Source: Dichetophora obliterata
Lineage: Eukaryota; Arthropoda; Insecta; Diptera; Sciomyzidae
Assembly (NCBI GenBank): GCA_963920525.1
Contig: OY986437.1
Coordinates: 114,692,715 to 114,756,714 of the forward strand
Reading direction: 5' to 3'
DNA length: 64,000 nucleotides
The position numbers and the translations under genes were made by a program. The notes below the pieces were generated by a model. That model ran no database searches and had not been told where the DNA came from. It saw only the letters and a program-made list of their open reading frames with translations. Shown piece after piece: positions 41,480 to 54,889 of the stretch (position 1 is its first letter; every line of letters starts with the position of its first letter).

Positions 41480-43934
41480 CCCTCATCGGTCCGATGTATG
41501 CGCACACATACAATTTTGATCTTTAACCTTGAATAAAATAAAAACGGTTCAGCGGAATGACCTTGTATTTTGCAAAGTAGAATTATTTTGCCTGAACAAC
41601 CAAAAAAACCCGTTTTTGAATTTGTACCCTTACTGTATTTGCCTGTGCAGTTATAGTTACGAATCGATCCCTGTGTATGTGCGCGCATACACATAAGCAG
41701 GTACCTGGAATTGCCGCTTTTTTTTGTGTGTGGATTTATAGCACGCTCTTATTTTTTCGTTTTATGAAATTCAGTTTGTTCTGGAACACACATAAGTGAA
41801 GTTTGTTTGCGCATTTATTTGAATTTTGGTTGTGTTTCGAAGTATTTGATAAAAAATGGATAGAGTTTTACGTGAAAGAAGGCAGCGAGATGAACTAGAA
41901 ATGGATTTTGATTTGGAAAGCGAAGCGGGCGAATATCCGTGCAATAGTGACGATGATTTTGCATTATCAGACGAGGAGAATGATGAAAGTGAAGTTAGTG
42001 TGCATTTGGATGAAGACAACATTGAGCCACTAGGGCAAAATTTAGCAGAAGAAAATGCAGCAAATCCTGAAAATAAATATTTTTCAAAAAATAAGAAAAT
42101 TGAATATTTGAAATAAATCGAAGAAATTCATTTCGACGTGCAGAAAATTTCACTTCGGGTAAAAACCTACCCTCTTTGTTATGGGTTCATGTTCATTATA
42201 TGTTTCATTTTTGTTATAATTCAGGTCCAAAAGCATTAGCAGCTGCTACTATAGTTGATGTTTCGTTTGCATTTCACATGTTCCTTGAACCGGTTGAGAA
42301 TATTATTTTGAACATGACGAATTTATATGGTGTGCGAAAGTATAAAGACGATTGGGAAAACATTGATTTGGACACTCTGCACGTATTGGAGCTGATTCCA
42401 ATTTTGCACAGCCGTGACTCAAAAATTAAAACTTGGTATTCGAGTTGAAACGTTGCTTCGAAACTATTTATTAAATATTTGGTAAATAGTTAGGTTCTTA
42501 CAATTCATAATTAGTCTTACCTTTGGTTTCCTCCAACAATCCGGCTTAAAACTTTATAGGTGAAAGAAATAATGATTATGTGAGCTTAAATTGTTGTAGT
42601 TTTACAAAACAAAATAAGTGGGAATTTTAACAGGCGAAGTTGCCAGGCCGAGCAGATTGTTTGTCGGATTGTTTGATGAGACCGAAGGTAGTACGAAACT
42701 TAAAATATAAAATTCAATAGTAAATGTAATCTTTATGTACATGTATGTAAAAATGAAATAAAAATAAAACGTATATGCATCTTGAAATGTCGGCGAATTC
42801 GTAACAGCATGCATACTTTGGATTTTTGCTGCTTTCTGGTGTGTATCGGTCATACGGTGAATGTGTCACTAAACTGTGGAATGACGAAACTGGTCGGTCA
42901 ATATTTAGAGCAACAATGTCTTTGAAAATGTTCAAGCGTATCCATGGTTGCATTCGATTTGATGACCGCGAACAACGTATGGCCAACACTGCATCTACAA
43001 GTACTTCTGTATTTTGTGAACAATAAGGAAAAATAGGACTGAAATTCCTTCAGTTCTACTCGACATGCGTCAAAAGCCAATTTATCATACAGAAGTTGTA
43101 TATGAACATAAATTGCAAGCAGTTATGTTGTCATATGTTCCTCGCCGGTACCGATTTGTGACATTGCTCAGTACATACCAAAATGTTGTCAGCATAAATG
43201 AGAATAGTGAAAAGAAGAAACCAAACATAATTGAAGACTACAACAAAATCAAGAGTGGAGTTGATACTATGGATCAAATGGTGGCTACGTACACATGCAA
43301 ACGAAAAGTCAATAGGTGGCCAATGGCAGTATTTTGTAACATGCTTGATGATAGTGCGTTGAATGCATTCGTGATGTTCATTGCATTGTTCCCGAATTGG
43401 AAAAATTCTAAAACGAACCATAATATTCGTCGTCGCCTTTTTATCGAGGAGCTTGGATTGAATCTCGTTGGAAAACAGATCACTAAACGTAAAAAATAAC
43501 CTCAAAGTAATGATGCTTCCAGTGTTATTCAAAGAATTTGGGAGATTCGCCATTTACCAAGTACATCAATGGCCTATGCTACATCTGCACATATAAAAAT
43601 AGCCAAAATCTTTTTGCTACACGCTGTGAAAAGTGTAGAAATTTAATTTGTGCTGAACATAATTTCAATTTATGCGAAAAATGTACAAATAATTGACAAA
43701 AGTTAAAAATTCAATTTTTTTTCTAATATATGTAATATTCTAATTAATTTCATTCTAAATTTACCTCTATGAAGTTCAATAATATTAATATGACAGTAAA
43801 CAATGTAATAAACATAAAAAATCACAAAACATGGTTGTAAATTTTTTTTAGCTTTTTTACAACTAAAAATATATGTGTATGCGCGCGCATACAATGGGAC
43901 CGATTAGATGTATTTCTCGAGGGACCGATGAGGG
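41480..43934 (+). mobile_element. piggyBac-like transposon
   Basis: The ends are ccctcatcggtcc in inverse orientation, next to TTAA on both sides (41476-41479 and 43935-43938), which is diagnostic. Subterminal tgtatgcgcgcgcatacac-type palindromes lie near both ends (41494-41508, 41671-41690, 43873-43891). 2,455 bp. Confidence 0.93.
41856..43696 (+). pseudogene. piggyBac-like transposase, broken and missing part of the core
   Basis: The N-terminus is acidic (SDDDFALSDEENDESEV) from ATG 41856 to a stop at 42114. Later parts are ATIVDVSFAFHMFLEP (about 42250), SIFRATMSLKMFKRIHGCIRFDDR (about 42900) and, after a gap where the first catalytic aspartates should be, LSYVPRRYRFVTLLST, the SGVDTMDQMVATY block (about 43255) and NAFVMFIALFPNWK. 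In a different frame a C-terminal cysteine-rich finger (CEKCRNLICAEHNF, ending TGA 43694) is intact. Stops at 42114, 42447, 43023 and 43497. Confidence 0.88.
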
Positions 43935-44046
43935 TTAATAACAGACATTTTCTCAAGTCATTGAGTTGTCATTTCGAAAGACAATTGCTCAAACTTCACT
44001 TTAATGCACATAAATCAGAAGTTTTGCGGAAATGATATTAACTGTT

Positions 44047-45714
44047 TCAAATTTTTGGGATTTGGTGTTTTTGTATTGCGATTTTCAAACCTTTGCTAGT
44101 TAAAGTATGACCCAAATATTTGACTTCTGGACGACAGAAAAAACAATTATCACGTTTCAAGTGAAATCCAAATTCTTTGGAATGTTTGTTGAAGCTCTTC
44201 CATATGTGACATAAAATCGCTGGAACAAATAATGATATCATTCAAATAAGCCAAAGTTAAAATGTTTGGAAGTCCGTTTCAAAATTTATCGATTAAACGT
44301 TGAAAAGTCGCTGGTGCGTTTTTCAAACCAAAAGGCATTCTGTTGAAGACATAAATGCAGTTTTCAATTTATCCTTCTCTGCTACTTTAATTTGCCAATA
44401 ACCTGCTTTTAAATCTATTGTTGTCATGTAAGGAGTAGATTTTGCTGCATGTAAAAGGTTATCAATGCGTGGTAGAGGGTACGTTTCAGTTATTGTTATC
44501 GCATTAAGATGACGATAATCTATGTATACTAGTATTTGTTCATTTTTTTTTTGGGAATCAATACCACGGGAAATGCCAAAGGGGATTCTTTTTCTTCAAT
44601 TATATTGCTTTTCATCATATCATCTAATTCTAGTTTTAGTTTTTGTTTCATTGCTGGTGATATTCTATATGGGAACATGAAATTGGTTCATGTGCTCCTG
44701 TATTTATATTACGTTCTATAGAAGGAACTGGTTCCGAAATATCCTCAAAAAAACTATCTTATTCGATAGAAGCTTTTCTAGCTATTTTCTTTCATCAGTT
44801 TTAAGATGATGAGCTTCGTTGGGACGCAGTCTTATATCAAGTGAATTTAAACAAATATAAGATGGAAAATTATAATTTTAATTAGGTTTTAGCTTTTTTA
44901 AAGGTGGAAACAAATTAGACAGTTTACTTTTTAGCATTTCAAAACTTACAGGTAGTGAATTTTTGAATATTTGATTTATACTTCCAGGAGAGTAATCGTT
45001 TAAAAAGGTTGATTCATATTCTGTAGTTTCGGTTATCTCTTGATTTAATGTATTCGTGTTTTCAAACCAAGAAAGAAAACTATTTATAGCTGTTAAATGA
45101 GGTTGTTCGATAAGTTTATCGTCTTTAACTAAGGTATAATTTGAAATTTTTGTTTTAAATTCAAAATGTGTAGTAGGCTCATCCTTAAAGAGCCTATTTC
45201 TTTGAGCCAAATCCATAACAATTCCTGCTTGTACAAGATAATCAATTCCCAATAAAGTTCTATTTTCGTTAGCGCTAGGGAGACAGATAAAGCGTATACG
45301 TTGGTGACGATTGCCTATGAAGATATCGACTATTGTTGAAAAAACTGTCTCCTTCCGAGGTATTCCATCCGCTAGGATATTTTCTGCAAAAACTTCTTGA
45401 AAAAATACTTATATTTCTTTAAATTTTTGAAATAACTGGTGTCCTGTTCATGCTGCTGTGTCAAAATATGCTTCACCAGTTAGTCCCTTAATTTCAACAT
45501 TAACTGTAGGTACATTTCTGCCAATAATAGTAGAAGAGATTGAATTGAAATCAAGTCGTTGTGGGCTATTAAGTTTATTTATCGTATTGCACTGAGGACA
45601 GTTTGAACAGTAATAACCAGCATTACCACAACCATAACATTGGAGTTTTGTTTCTCCTGTTTTTGATGGTTTTCGCTTTTCATCTTCCATCTTTTTGTAG
45701 CAGTTTTCAGCCAA
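44047..45714 (-). pseudogene. Ty3/gypsy gag-pol fragment
   Basis: Read from 45714 downward there is a zinc-knuckle-like CYGCGNAGYYCSNCPQC, then a protease start AYFDTAA where DTG has become DTA, then a linker (45252-44878) with MGIDYLVQAGIVMD. After that comes RT sequence with TTIDLKAGYWQIKV (about 44425) and FCRPEVKYLGHTLTSKGLKI (about 44100). The catalytic YxDD region is mutated. 5' gag, integrase and LTRs are missing. Many shifts. Confidence 0.75.
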
Positions 45715-46275
45715 ATGATTTTTCTTTCTGCAATATGAGCATTAGGGCGGATCAATTTTTTTTTCGTCCTGGAATCATTGCTTTTCGTATCCTATGTTAA
45801 ATTTTAAGAAAAAAACTTCTCGGGTGTATATGGATATGGTGAAATAATTTTCTCCGTAATTTCGATTTAAAAATTTGATTTGATATGGAAGTGCTCTGTG
45901 GCGTATGAGTGACATTTTATATAACAAAAAGTGTACAAAAAGAGTAATAGCCGATACACATTAACTGCAACAGGCGTATACCGACAAAACGAAAACTTGC
46001 CGTCAGAGAGAAATGTCGCAGTATTCTCGACAACTTGATTATAATGAACGCAACAGTGACAGTCTGTATTTCATACAAAACATAAACAAACTCTTTTATG
46101 CTCGCTTTGGTCGTCTATCAAATTAGAAATAGATTGAAGTCTGCGGCAGCAACAATTGTGTTCTCTCTTTTTCGTGCCATCTTTAAAAAATACATCTTCA
46201 TAAGAAAACATGCGTTCTATTTTTTTGACAATTGGTGTTCGTCGCTTGTCGCAGTCAATGTGTATCGGATATTAG
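45715..46275. other. Spacer, no gene seen
   Basis: Includes the gcattagggcgg repeat end at about 45738. The plus-strand frame at 46098-46280 has no recognisable motif. Confidence 0.4.
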
Positions 46276-48565
46276 AATAGTAGTGTCCGACCGAATGTGG
46301 GTTTTTGGATGAAGCCGAATGTTCGGCCAAATAGAAATAATCGGCCTAGGCCGAAGCCGAATACTAACAAAACTTTAAAAAAAAAAACAAAAAAATAAAA
46401 TTTAGGCCTTGCTTTTATTTCATTACAAATACGGCAATTATTGAGGGTCGAGTCTGGTTAAACAGGCCGAAAAATATGCAATTTTTATTAGACTTTTTTG
46501 GAAAAAGTAAACAATGTAGGTAATCTAAACTTTTTAGGTATATTTACAGTACTTGGAAGAAGATTGTATAAACTTTTCAGATTATCATCAATATTTATTT
46601 AAATAATATACTACAGCAAGCCACAGGGCGACGTGGACCACACTGTAAAAAGTAAATCTTATTATTAGGTGAAAAACTGTCTTAAAGTAAGCTGCAACAG
46701 CTTTAAGACAGCTTTTGCTGTAATTACACTCGCCTATATTTGCTGCAAACCAGCATTCAATGCTGTCTTATTTTAAGGCAGTTAAATTGTAAAAAAACCA
46801 GTAGCTTCGCGGAATTCCAGCCCTTATTATTAGTGAAAAAGCAGCACAACCAACCTGAAGTTAAGTTCCAGCATGTTGAAAATACACACCTTTAGCAGAT
46901 GAAATAAAACAATTTTTTTTTTACAAATCATCTTTTCTTCATTGAATTTCAAATCAACAATTTAACCCTATACATAAAATTAATGTGAGCCCTGCTGAAA
47001 ATAAGAATACGACTGCCTGATTTCCAAAAGGCACGCTTTAAAATTTTGAATTTCAACTTTCTACTGTTTGAAATTAAAGCTGCATAAACTTAATATAAAG
47101 ACGACTTAGTTTTTATAGTGAAACAATAATAAAAACTAAAGCCCTAGCCAACTAAGCCATTCGCACTGTTGTGATGTTGTTGAAATAATATACATAACAA
47201 CATTGTTGCTATCAAAAGTGCTTTCGCGAAAACCCAAAGTGTCGGCGAATAACAACAATCATGAAAATATAAGAGTTGTTGTCTCTTAAAATTAACCGGA
47301 ATTTTGCATGAGCAAACATGATACTTTTGCTAATGCATCTCACTTAGAAGTAAAAAGGAATTTTTTAAAATTTCAGAAAGTAGACTTCAAAAGGTAGAAC
47401 AAGAAAGCTTAAGCCCAGCAAAAAAAATACAAAACTACAAACATAATTTCGCTGGAAAAAATAAGAAAATAATTTTGTGTGAAAAAACGATTATTTTGTC
47501 AAAGGATTAAATTGCATGTTCAGAGATCCGCCAAAAATTTTTGATGAATATATCAAAAAAGTAAAAAAACTTAACAAAGCTTAGATTATTTAAAATTGTT
47601 TTTCATAAAAATATATTCCATATATGTTTCAGTTCGGACAGCACATTATTCAAAATGATTTAAGTTGTTAATTACTCCAAATGACCTTTAAATAATTTTC
47701 TCAGCAGAGGTCACATTTTTTTGATCTAAAGGCTTTTGTTTTCTCATTAGAAATGAAAGTCTTAAAAACTATACACGCACAGAGGTATTTTAAAATTTTT
47801 GTAAAGTGAACTGATCTTATTAATGTACACACTAATCAGCAATTCTATTTTTCGACCAAAAAGGCAAAAGCTCAAGTCATTTAAGCCCTTTTTCGAGTTA
47901 TTCCATTTACGAGTTATTTAAATTTCGGTCAAATTTCGCTTGGAGCATCACTGAAGGAAATAAAAAACTTAATTTGGAGGAAAAACATACTGACACAATA
48001 TTGACAAAAATCGGCAAAAACTCATATTATCGTCAAAAAAATTAATGTTCTTTTCAACAATATTAAAATTAGGGTGATGAATCAATCAATGGGTTAATGA
48101 GATATGGTTATTGTAGCATCTAAAATCAACTTTTTTTTATAGCAAATGAATTTTTTAACCGAATTTTAAGTTTGAACTACCGTTGGAAAAGTAATTGGAC
48201 GAGCTTTAATATAAAAATAATTTAGAGACATTTTGGTGGTTAGATAATTGATTTCGAATAACACCATTTAAAAATTCAAAATAATTTTATTCTTTAAGCT
48301 GGCAAAGTTACCTTTTCTACAATATAAAGTTTAAGGTGGGGACTCAATGGGTTCATGAGATTTGGACATTTTAACATATAAGCAAAAATTTAAATTAAAA
48401 AAATCCTTTTGACGAGATACATAGAATATTTTAGTTTTTTTGATATGTTTTGATATATCAAAATAAAAAAAGAGCCGCACTTTACTTAACATAGAACCGC
48501 ATTTGCCCACCGTTGCATACACTATATGAAGAATGTATGCAATATGCAGGATATGCAACAAATAT
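46276..48565. other. Long AT-rich non-coding region
   Basis: Begins with a hAT-like single end (tagtgtccgaccgaatg, then repeated gccgaa motifs to 46365). At 46670-46780 aactgtcttaaagtaa and its inverse form a loose palindrome. Two direct copies of an atgggttnatgagat motif lie at about 48095 and 48345. Nothing coding was found. Confidence 0.45.
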
Positions 48566-48967
48566 GGGAGCGTCCACCAACTACGTGAGATGATTTTTGC
48601 GATTTTGACCCCCCCTCCCCCTAGTGAGATATCGTGAGATTTGGCTCGATCCCTTCCCCGCTCTTATCTCACGTAAGATTGTTCAAAATGCGTGTTTTCA
48701 GTGTAAATATATTAATCTATGCTTCATTGCATTAAATTTATTAATATAAATATTAAATAAAAATATTATTGTGTAAAATTTAGTCATATTTTAGTAGAGA
48801 ATCACGTTTTACTCAATTTAACCAGTACTCATAATTCTACACTGTTTCTTGCGAATAAAAAATTACGTCATCCTTACGAGAACCCCCCTCTCTCCTACGT
48901 GAGAGTGAGTGAGATTCAGCTTAACCCCCCGCCCCCGTAAACACCTCACGTAATTAATGGACGTGCA
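48566..48967. mobile_element. About 400-bp MITE
   Basis: The left end is ggagcgtccaccaactacgt and the inverse right end is gcacgtccattaattacgtg, each followed by C-rich or G-rich runs and gtgagat motifs. Non-coding. Confidence 0.65.
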
Positions 48968-49991
48968 ATTGCATAAAAATTCGCAGTCCAGTTGAATGCT
49001 CTCACAATTTTTAGTTTTTGTGTTATAGTGTTTGCATTTCGATTTTTTTTTTGATGCTTTAATTTAATTTGACTCTTCGTTACAAGATTGGTTATTAATA
49101 CGCGGCATGTTGAAAAACTTAATCGGAAGTCCAAAAAGCTGTCTTCAAGACACCTTGATAGGGAATATATTAGGGTGTCCCAAATATGTATTTTTTATTT
49201 ATTTTGACAGATTTCAGCGGCTTTAATACTTCCACTTGATCTAAGAAAAACCCTCTGTGAAGCTCATTTCAATTGGTAAAAGTTTAGAGGTCGCGAATTC
49301 ATTTTCTTATTTTCGCATACGATTTGTATGGGAGAAAAATTAGTTTTGCTGGTAAATTGAATTTAGAGCCAGTATATTTTAAACAAAATGGTTAGAAAAA
49401 AACGTGTTCTCTCAAATTTTGTCTGTTATGACATATCCAAATTTTATTTTCATCGGATTATTATTTGATGATTGCCCAAACCAATAAAAAAATAAAAATA
49501 TAAATACAAAAAAACTACTTGTAACTTTTAATCCAAAAACAGATAACAACCCTATAAATTTTTCTTCATTGTGCATTCCAATTATCATTATCTAAAATTT
49601 AAGACTAATAACAATAATAAAAATGGAGTACTCTAATAGATATTGATTTTTAATGACATAATTCTAAGTAAAAGTATTAATTTATGTAGGTAGCTCTTAG
49701 AAGTGAGCCACAGACCACTTAAGGGAGGGTTCTCCTGGATTTTTTTGGATTTGGCCGAAAAACAAGCAAAATTTGAGAATGGTTTGTGGGAAAATGAAAA
49801 GACATACGAACTTATGCTTTTGAACTTTGATTCGTGGTTTATTGACGAGTAAAAAAAAAAAAAGATATTTGAAAAATTCAAAATGGCGGCTTGAAAATGG
49901 CGGATCTCGTCGACCTCTGCGCGCAAAACATCGACCTCCCGCGGACAGTGTGGGGCCTCAGGTAGTGAACTGAAATGAGAAATGTATAAAA

Positions 49992-50003
49992 TTTATTAAA
50001 ATT
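49992..50003 (+). repeat. Left copy of the 12-bp duplication around the array
   Basis: tttattaaaatt, repeated exactly at 54057-54068. Confidence 0.75.
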
Positions 50004-53000
50004 AAAGTTTTTTCCTAAATGACCTCTATGTTTATTATGTTGACTTTATATGATTTAAATACAAATTCTAAATGTTTGATAGTTTAAATCATACTTGATT
50101 TTAAATACAAATTCTAGTTGTTTGACAGTTTAAAATCGTTTATCGAGCTTAAGGTCAAAGTTAGAAACAATTAATTGTTCTAACGAATTTTTCTAAAGAA
50201 ACAACAACAACAACAAAGTTTTTTCAATATGAAAGGAAAAAAAACCACTAGCAAATTGATTTTATTGTACAATTTCTGTGTGCTAAACGCGTCATCAGAA
50301 ATCTTTGTGATTGCCCGTGCAAGCGCGTAGACGCACTGCACCATCGGGGCGATGAGATTTTGAAGCTTCAATTTCTCATTTTTTCCCTTAATTTCATAAT
50401 GCCACATTTGTTGTTGTATTTCTGTTTTACTTTAGTTTCTATGCCTATATTATATGTAGTCCAACAGCCTGCTGGAATTCTGCACTAACAAAGCATGTTT
50501 ACTGAAGTTGTTTTTAGAATTTTTGCTGATTTTGTTTTTCAGCTGTTTCCGTTTGGTCGAGCTCTACCATTTGATTAAAGTTTTTTCCTAAATGACCTCT
50601 ATGTTTATTATGTTGACTTTATATGATTTAAATACAAATTCTAAATGTTTGATAGTTTAAATCATACTTGATTTTAAATACAAATTCTAGTTGTTTGACA
50701 GTTTAAAATCGTTTATCGAGCTTAAGGTCAAAGTTAGAAACAATTAATTGTTCTAACGAATTTTTCTAAAGAAACAACAACAACAACAAAGTTTTTTCAA
50801 TATGAAAGGAAAAAAACCACTAGCAAATTGATTTTATTGTACAATTTCTGCGTGCTAAACGCGTCATCAGAAATCTTTGTGATTGCCAGTGCAAGCGCGT
50901 AGACGCACTGCACCATCGGGGCGATGAGATTTTGAAGCTTCAATTTCTCATTTTTTCCCTTAATTTCATAATGCCACATTTGTTGTTGTATTTCTGTTTT
51001 ACTTTAGTTTCTATGCCTATATTATATGTAGTCCAACAGCCTGCTGGAATTCTGCACTAACAAAGCATGTTTACTGAAGTTGTTTTTAGAATTTTTGCTG
51101 ATTTTGTTTTTCAGCTGTTTCCGTTTGGTCGAGCTCTACCATTTGATTAAAGTTTTTTCCTAAATGACCTCTATGTTTATTATGTTGACTTTATATGATT
51201 TAAATACAAATTCTAAATGTTTGATAGTTTAAATCATACTTGATTTTAAATACAAATTCTAGTTGTTTGACAGTTTAAAATCGTTTATCGAGCTTAAGGT
51301 CAAAGTTAGAAACAATTAATTGTTCTAACGAATTTTTCTAAAGAAACAACAACAACAACAAAGTTTTTTCAATATGAAAGGAAAAAAACCACTAGCAAAT
51401 TGATTTTATTGTACAATTTCTGCGTGCTAAACGCGTCATCAGAAATCTTTGTGATTGCCCGTGCAAGCGCGTAGACGCACTGCACCATCGGGGCGATGAG
51501 ATTTTGAAGCTTCAATTTCTCATTTTTTCCCTTAATTTCATAATGCCACATTTGTTGTTGTATTTCTGTTTTACTTTAGTTTCTATGCCTATATTATATG
51601 TAGTCCAACAGCCTGCTGGAATTCTGCACTAACAAAGCATGTTTACTGAAGTTGTTTTTAGAATTTTTGCTGATTTTGTTTTTCAGCTGTTTCCGTTTGG
51701 TCGAGCTCTACCATTTGATTAAAGTTTTTTCCTAAATGACCTCTATGTTTATTATGTTGACTTTATATGATTTAAATACAAATTCTAAATGTTTGATAGT
51801 TTAAATCATACTTGATTTTAAATACAAATTCTAGTTGTTTGACAGTTTAAAATCGTTTATCGAGCTTAAGGTCAAAGTTAGAAACAATTAATTGTTCTAA
51901 CGAATTTTTCTAAAGAAACAACAACAACAACAAAGTTTTTTCAATATGAAAGGAAAAAAAACCACTAGCAAATTGATTTTATTGTACAATTTCTGCGTGC
52001 TAAACGCGTCATCAGAAATCTTTGTGATTGCCCGTGCAAGCGCGTAGACGCACTGCACCATCGGGGCGATGAGATTTTGAAGCTTCAATTTCTCATTTTT
52101 TCCCTTAATTTCATAATGCCACATTTGTTGTTGTATTTCTGTTTTACTTTAGTTTCTATGCCTATATTATATGTAGTCCAACAGCCTGCTGGAATTCTGC
52201 ACTAACAAAGCATGTTTACTGAAGTTGTTTTTAGAATTTTTGCTGATTTTGTTTTTCAGCTGTTTCCGTTTGGTCGAGCTCTACCATTTGATTAAAGTTT
52301 TTTCCTAAATGACCTCTATGTTTATTATGTTGACTTTATATGATTTAAATACAAATTCTAAATGTTTGATAGTTTAAATCATACTTGATTTTAAATACAA
52401 ATTCTAGTTGTTTGACAGTTTAAAATCGTTTATCGAGCTTAAGGTCAAAGTTAGAAACAATTAATTGTTCTAACGAATTTTTCTAAAGAAACAACAACAA
52501 CAACAAAGTTTTTTCAATATGAAAGGAAAAAAACCACTAGCAAATTGATTTTATTGTACAATTTCTGCGTGCTAAACGCGTCATCAGAAATCTTTGTGAT
52601 TGCCCGTGCAAGCGCGTAGACGCACTGCACCATCGGGGCGATGAGATTTTGAAGCTTCAATTTCTCATTTTTTCCCTTAATTTCATAATGCCACATTTGT
52701 TGTTGTATTTCTGTTTTACTTTAGTTTCTATGCCTATATTATATGTAGTCCAACAGCCTGCTGGAATTCTGCACTAACAAAGCATGTTTACTGAAGTTGT
52801 TTTTAGAATTTTTGCTGATTTTGTTTTTCAGCTGTTTCCGTTTGGTCGAGCTCTACCATTTGATTAAAGTTTTTTCCTAAATGACCTCTATGTTTATTAT
52901 GTTGACTTTATATGATTTAAATACAAATTCTAAATGTTTGATAGTTTAAATCATACTTGATTTTAAATACAAATTCTAGTTGTTTGACAGTTTAAAATCG

Positions 53001-54056
53001 TTTATCGAGCTTAAGGTCACATAAACATGCTTTGTTAGTGCAGAATTCCAGCAGGCTGTTGGACTACATATAATATAGGCATAGAAACTAAAGTAAAACA
53101 GAAATACAACAACAAATGTGGCATTATGAAATTAAGGGAAAAAATGAGAAATTGAAGCTTCAAAATCTCATCGCCCCGATGGTGCAGTGCGTCTACGCGC
53201 TTGCACGGGCAATCACAAAGATTTCTGATGACGCGTTTAGCACGCAGAAATTGTACAATAAAATCAATTTGCTAGTGGTTTTTTTCCTTTCATATTGAAA
53301 AAACTTTGTTGTTGTTGTTGTTTCTTTAGAAAAATTCGTTAGAACAATTAATTGTTTCTAACTTTGACCTTAAGCTCGATAAACGATTTTAAACTGTCAA
53401 ACAACTAGAATTTGTATTTAAAATCAAGTATGATTTAAACTATCAAACATTTAGAATTTGTATTTAAATCATATAAAGTCAACATAATAAACATAGAGGT
53501 CATTTAGGAAAAAACTTTAATCAAATGGTAGAGCTCGACCAAACGGAAACAGCTGAAAAACAAAATCAGCAAAAATTCTAAAAACAACTTCAGTAAACAT
53601 GCTTTGTTAGTGCAGAATTCCAGCAGGCTGTTGGACTACATATAATATAGGCATAGAAACTAAAGTAAAACAGAAATACAACAACAAATGTGGCATTATG
53701 AAATTAAGGGAAAAAATGAGAAATTGAAGCTTCAAAATCTCATCGCCCCGATGGTGCAGTGCGTCTACGCGCTTGCACGGGCAATCACAAAGATTTCTGA
53801 TGACGCGTTTAGCACGCAGAAATTGTACAATAAAATCAATTTGCTAGTGGTTTTTTTCCTTTCATATTGAAAAAACTTTGTTGTTGTTGTTGTTTCTTTA
53901 GAAAAATTCGTTAGAACAATTAATTGTTTCTAACTTTGACCTTAAGCTCGATAAACGATTTTAAACTGTCAAACAACTAGAATTTGTATTTAAAATCAAG
54001 TATGATTTAAACTATCAAACATTTAGAATTTGTATTTAAATCATATAAAGTCAACA
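50004..54056. mobile_element. Foldback-like array of 572-bp units, forward then inverted
   Basis: Units of 572-573 bp begin aaagttttttcctaaatgac. Forward unit starts fall at about 50004, 50576, 51148, 51720 and 52293, and a sixth partial unit stops at 53019. The orientation flips at 53020-53022, and 1.8 inverted units run to 54056. The units are almost identical. The block is flanked by a 12-bp direct repeat (49992-50003, 54057-54068), so it seems to have moved as one piece. Long inverted arms built of tandem repeats are the architecture of Drosophila FB elements, which have 9-bp duplications. The 60-75 codon frames in each unit follow from repetition and are not evidence of a gene. Confidence 0.8.
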
Positions 54057-54068
54057 TTTATTAAAATT
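54057..54068 (+). repeat. Right copy of the 12-bp duplication around the array
   Basis: tttattaaaatt, exact match to 49992-50003. Confidence 0.75.
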
Positions 54069-54889
54069 GATAACATTTCATATGCCTGGAAGCTAACTTC
54101 AATTAAGTTTGGTAAAAAAAACCAATTTTATGGACTTTTAAAAAAAAAAAATTGAAATTTTTTGCTTTTTTTTTACTTAGATCTCGTTTAAAAATTATAA
54201 ATAAACAATTTTTTATGCAAATGTTAGGTTCCAGGCGTACAAAATAATATATACTTTCAAACATTCTTTGAATGAAGGAAATCGGATCAATAGAACAAGC
54301 CCTGTGCTGTCCGTTAGATTAGAAAACATGGTTCCGAGAAAAACGCGTTTAAAGTTTTTAGAAAGTTGGTACGCGCGCGTGACATGGGTACGTTTGACAC
54401 GCTCTAGCTCGAGAAATACGCGTCGTATTGAAATATCCCTTGGCACAAACATTCTACATATATGTAACTTTCATTTTATGTAAAAAAAAATGGATTTTTT
54501 CAAAAAAATCCAGGAGAACCTTCCCTTAATAATAACACTGGTCAACAATTTAGCAACTTTTTCGTGCCACACGAACTTTGATAGCTAATACTGTTTAAGC
54601 TATATTCTCACGTTATGAAACTGAATTTTTTATTTTTTATTTGGCCTCAGATTTTTTGTGATTTTGGACTTTGTGTTTTTACGACTTTGATTCTGCTTTT
54701 ATGCTCTGGAATCCAAACAACTTAACGCAAAGCAAAAAAAAAAAGCACCATCCTATAGAAAATTAAACAAGCTTTTTAGTGAGGAATTTTTCTTTTTCTG
54801 CCATATTTAGTCTGTCAGATTATCAGGTTCAAAATAAAATTTAGGATTTTTTTTGTTAAAAATTTTGACTTTACCTGTCAGATTTTTGA

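Noticed and set aside
50180..53870. Conserved 60-75 codon frames in every 572-bp unit (MWHYEIKGK...)
   Set aside because: Their identity follows from near-identical DNA units, and the frame ends vary with A-run length. No coding selection can be inferred.
50004..54056. CRISPR-like or satellite array
   Set aside because: Units are 572 bp with no unique spacers, in a eukaryotic context, and the orientation switches; a foldback-type element fits better.
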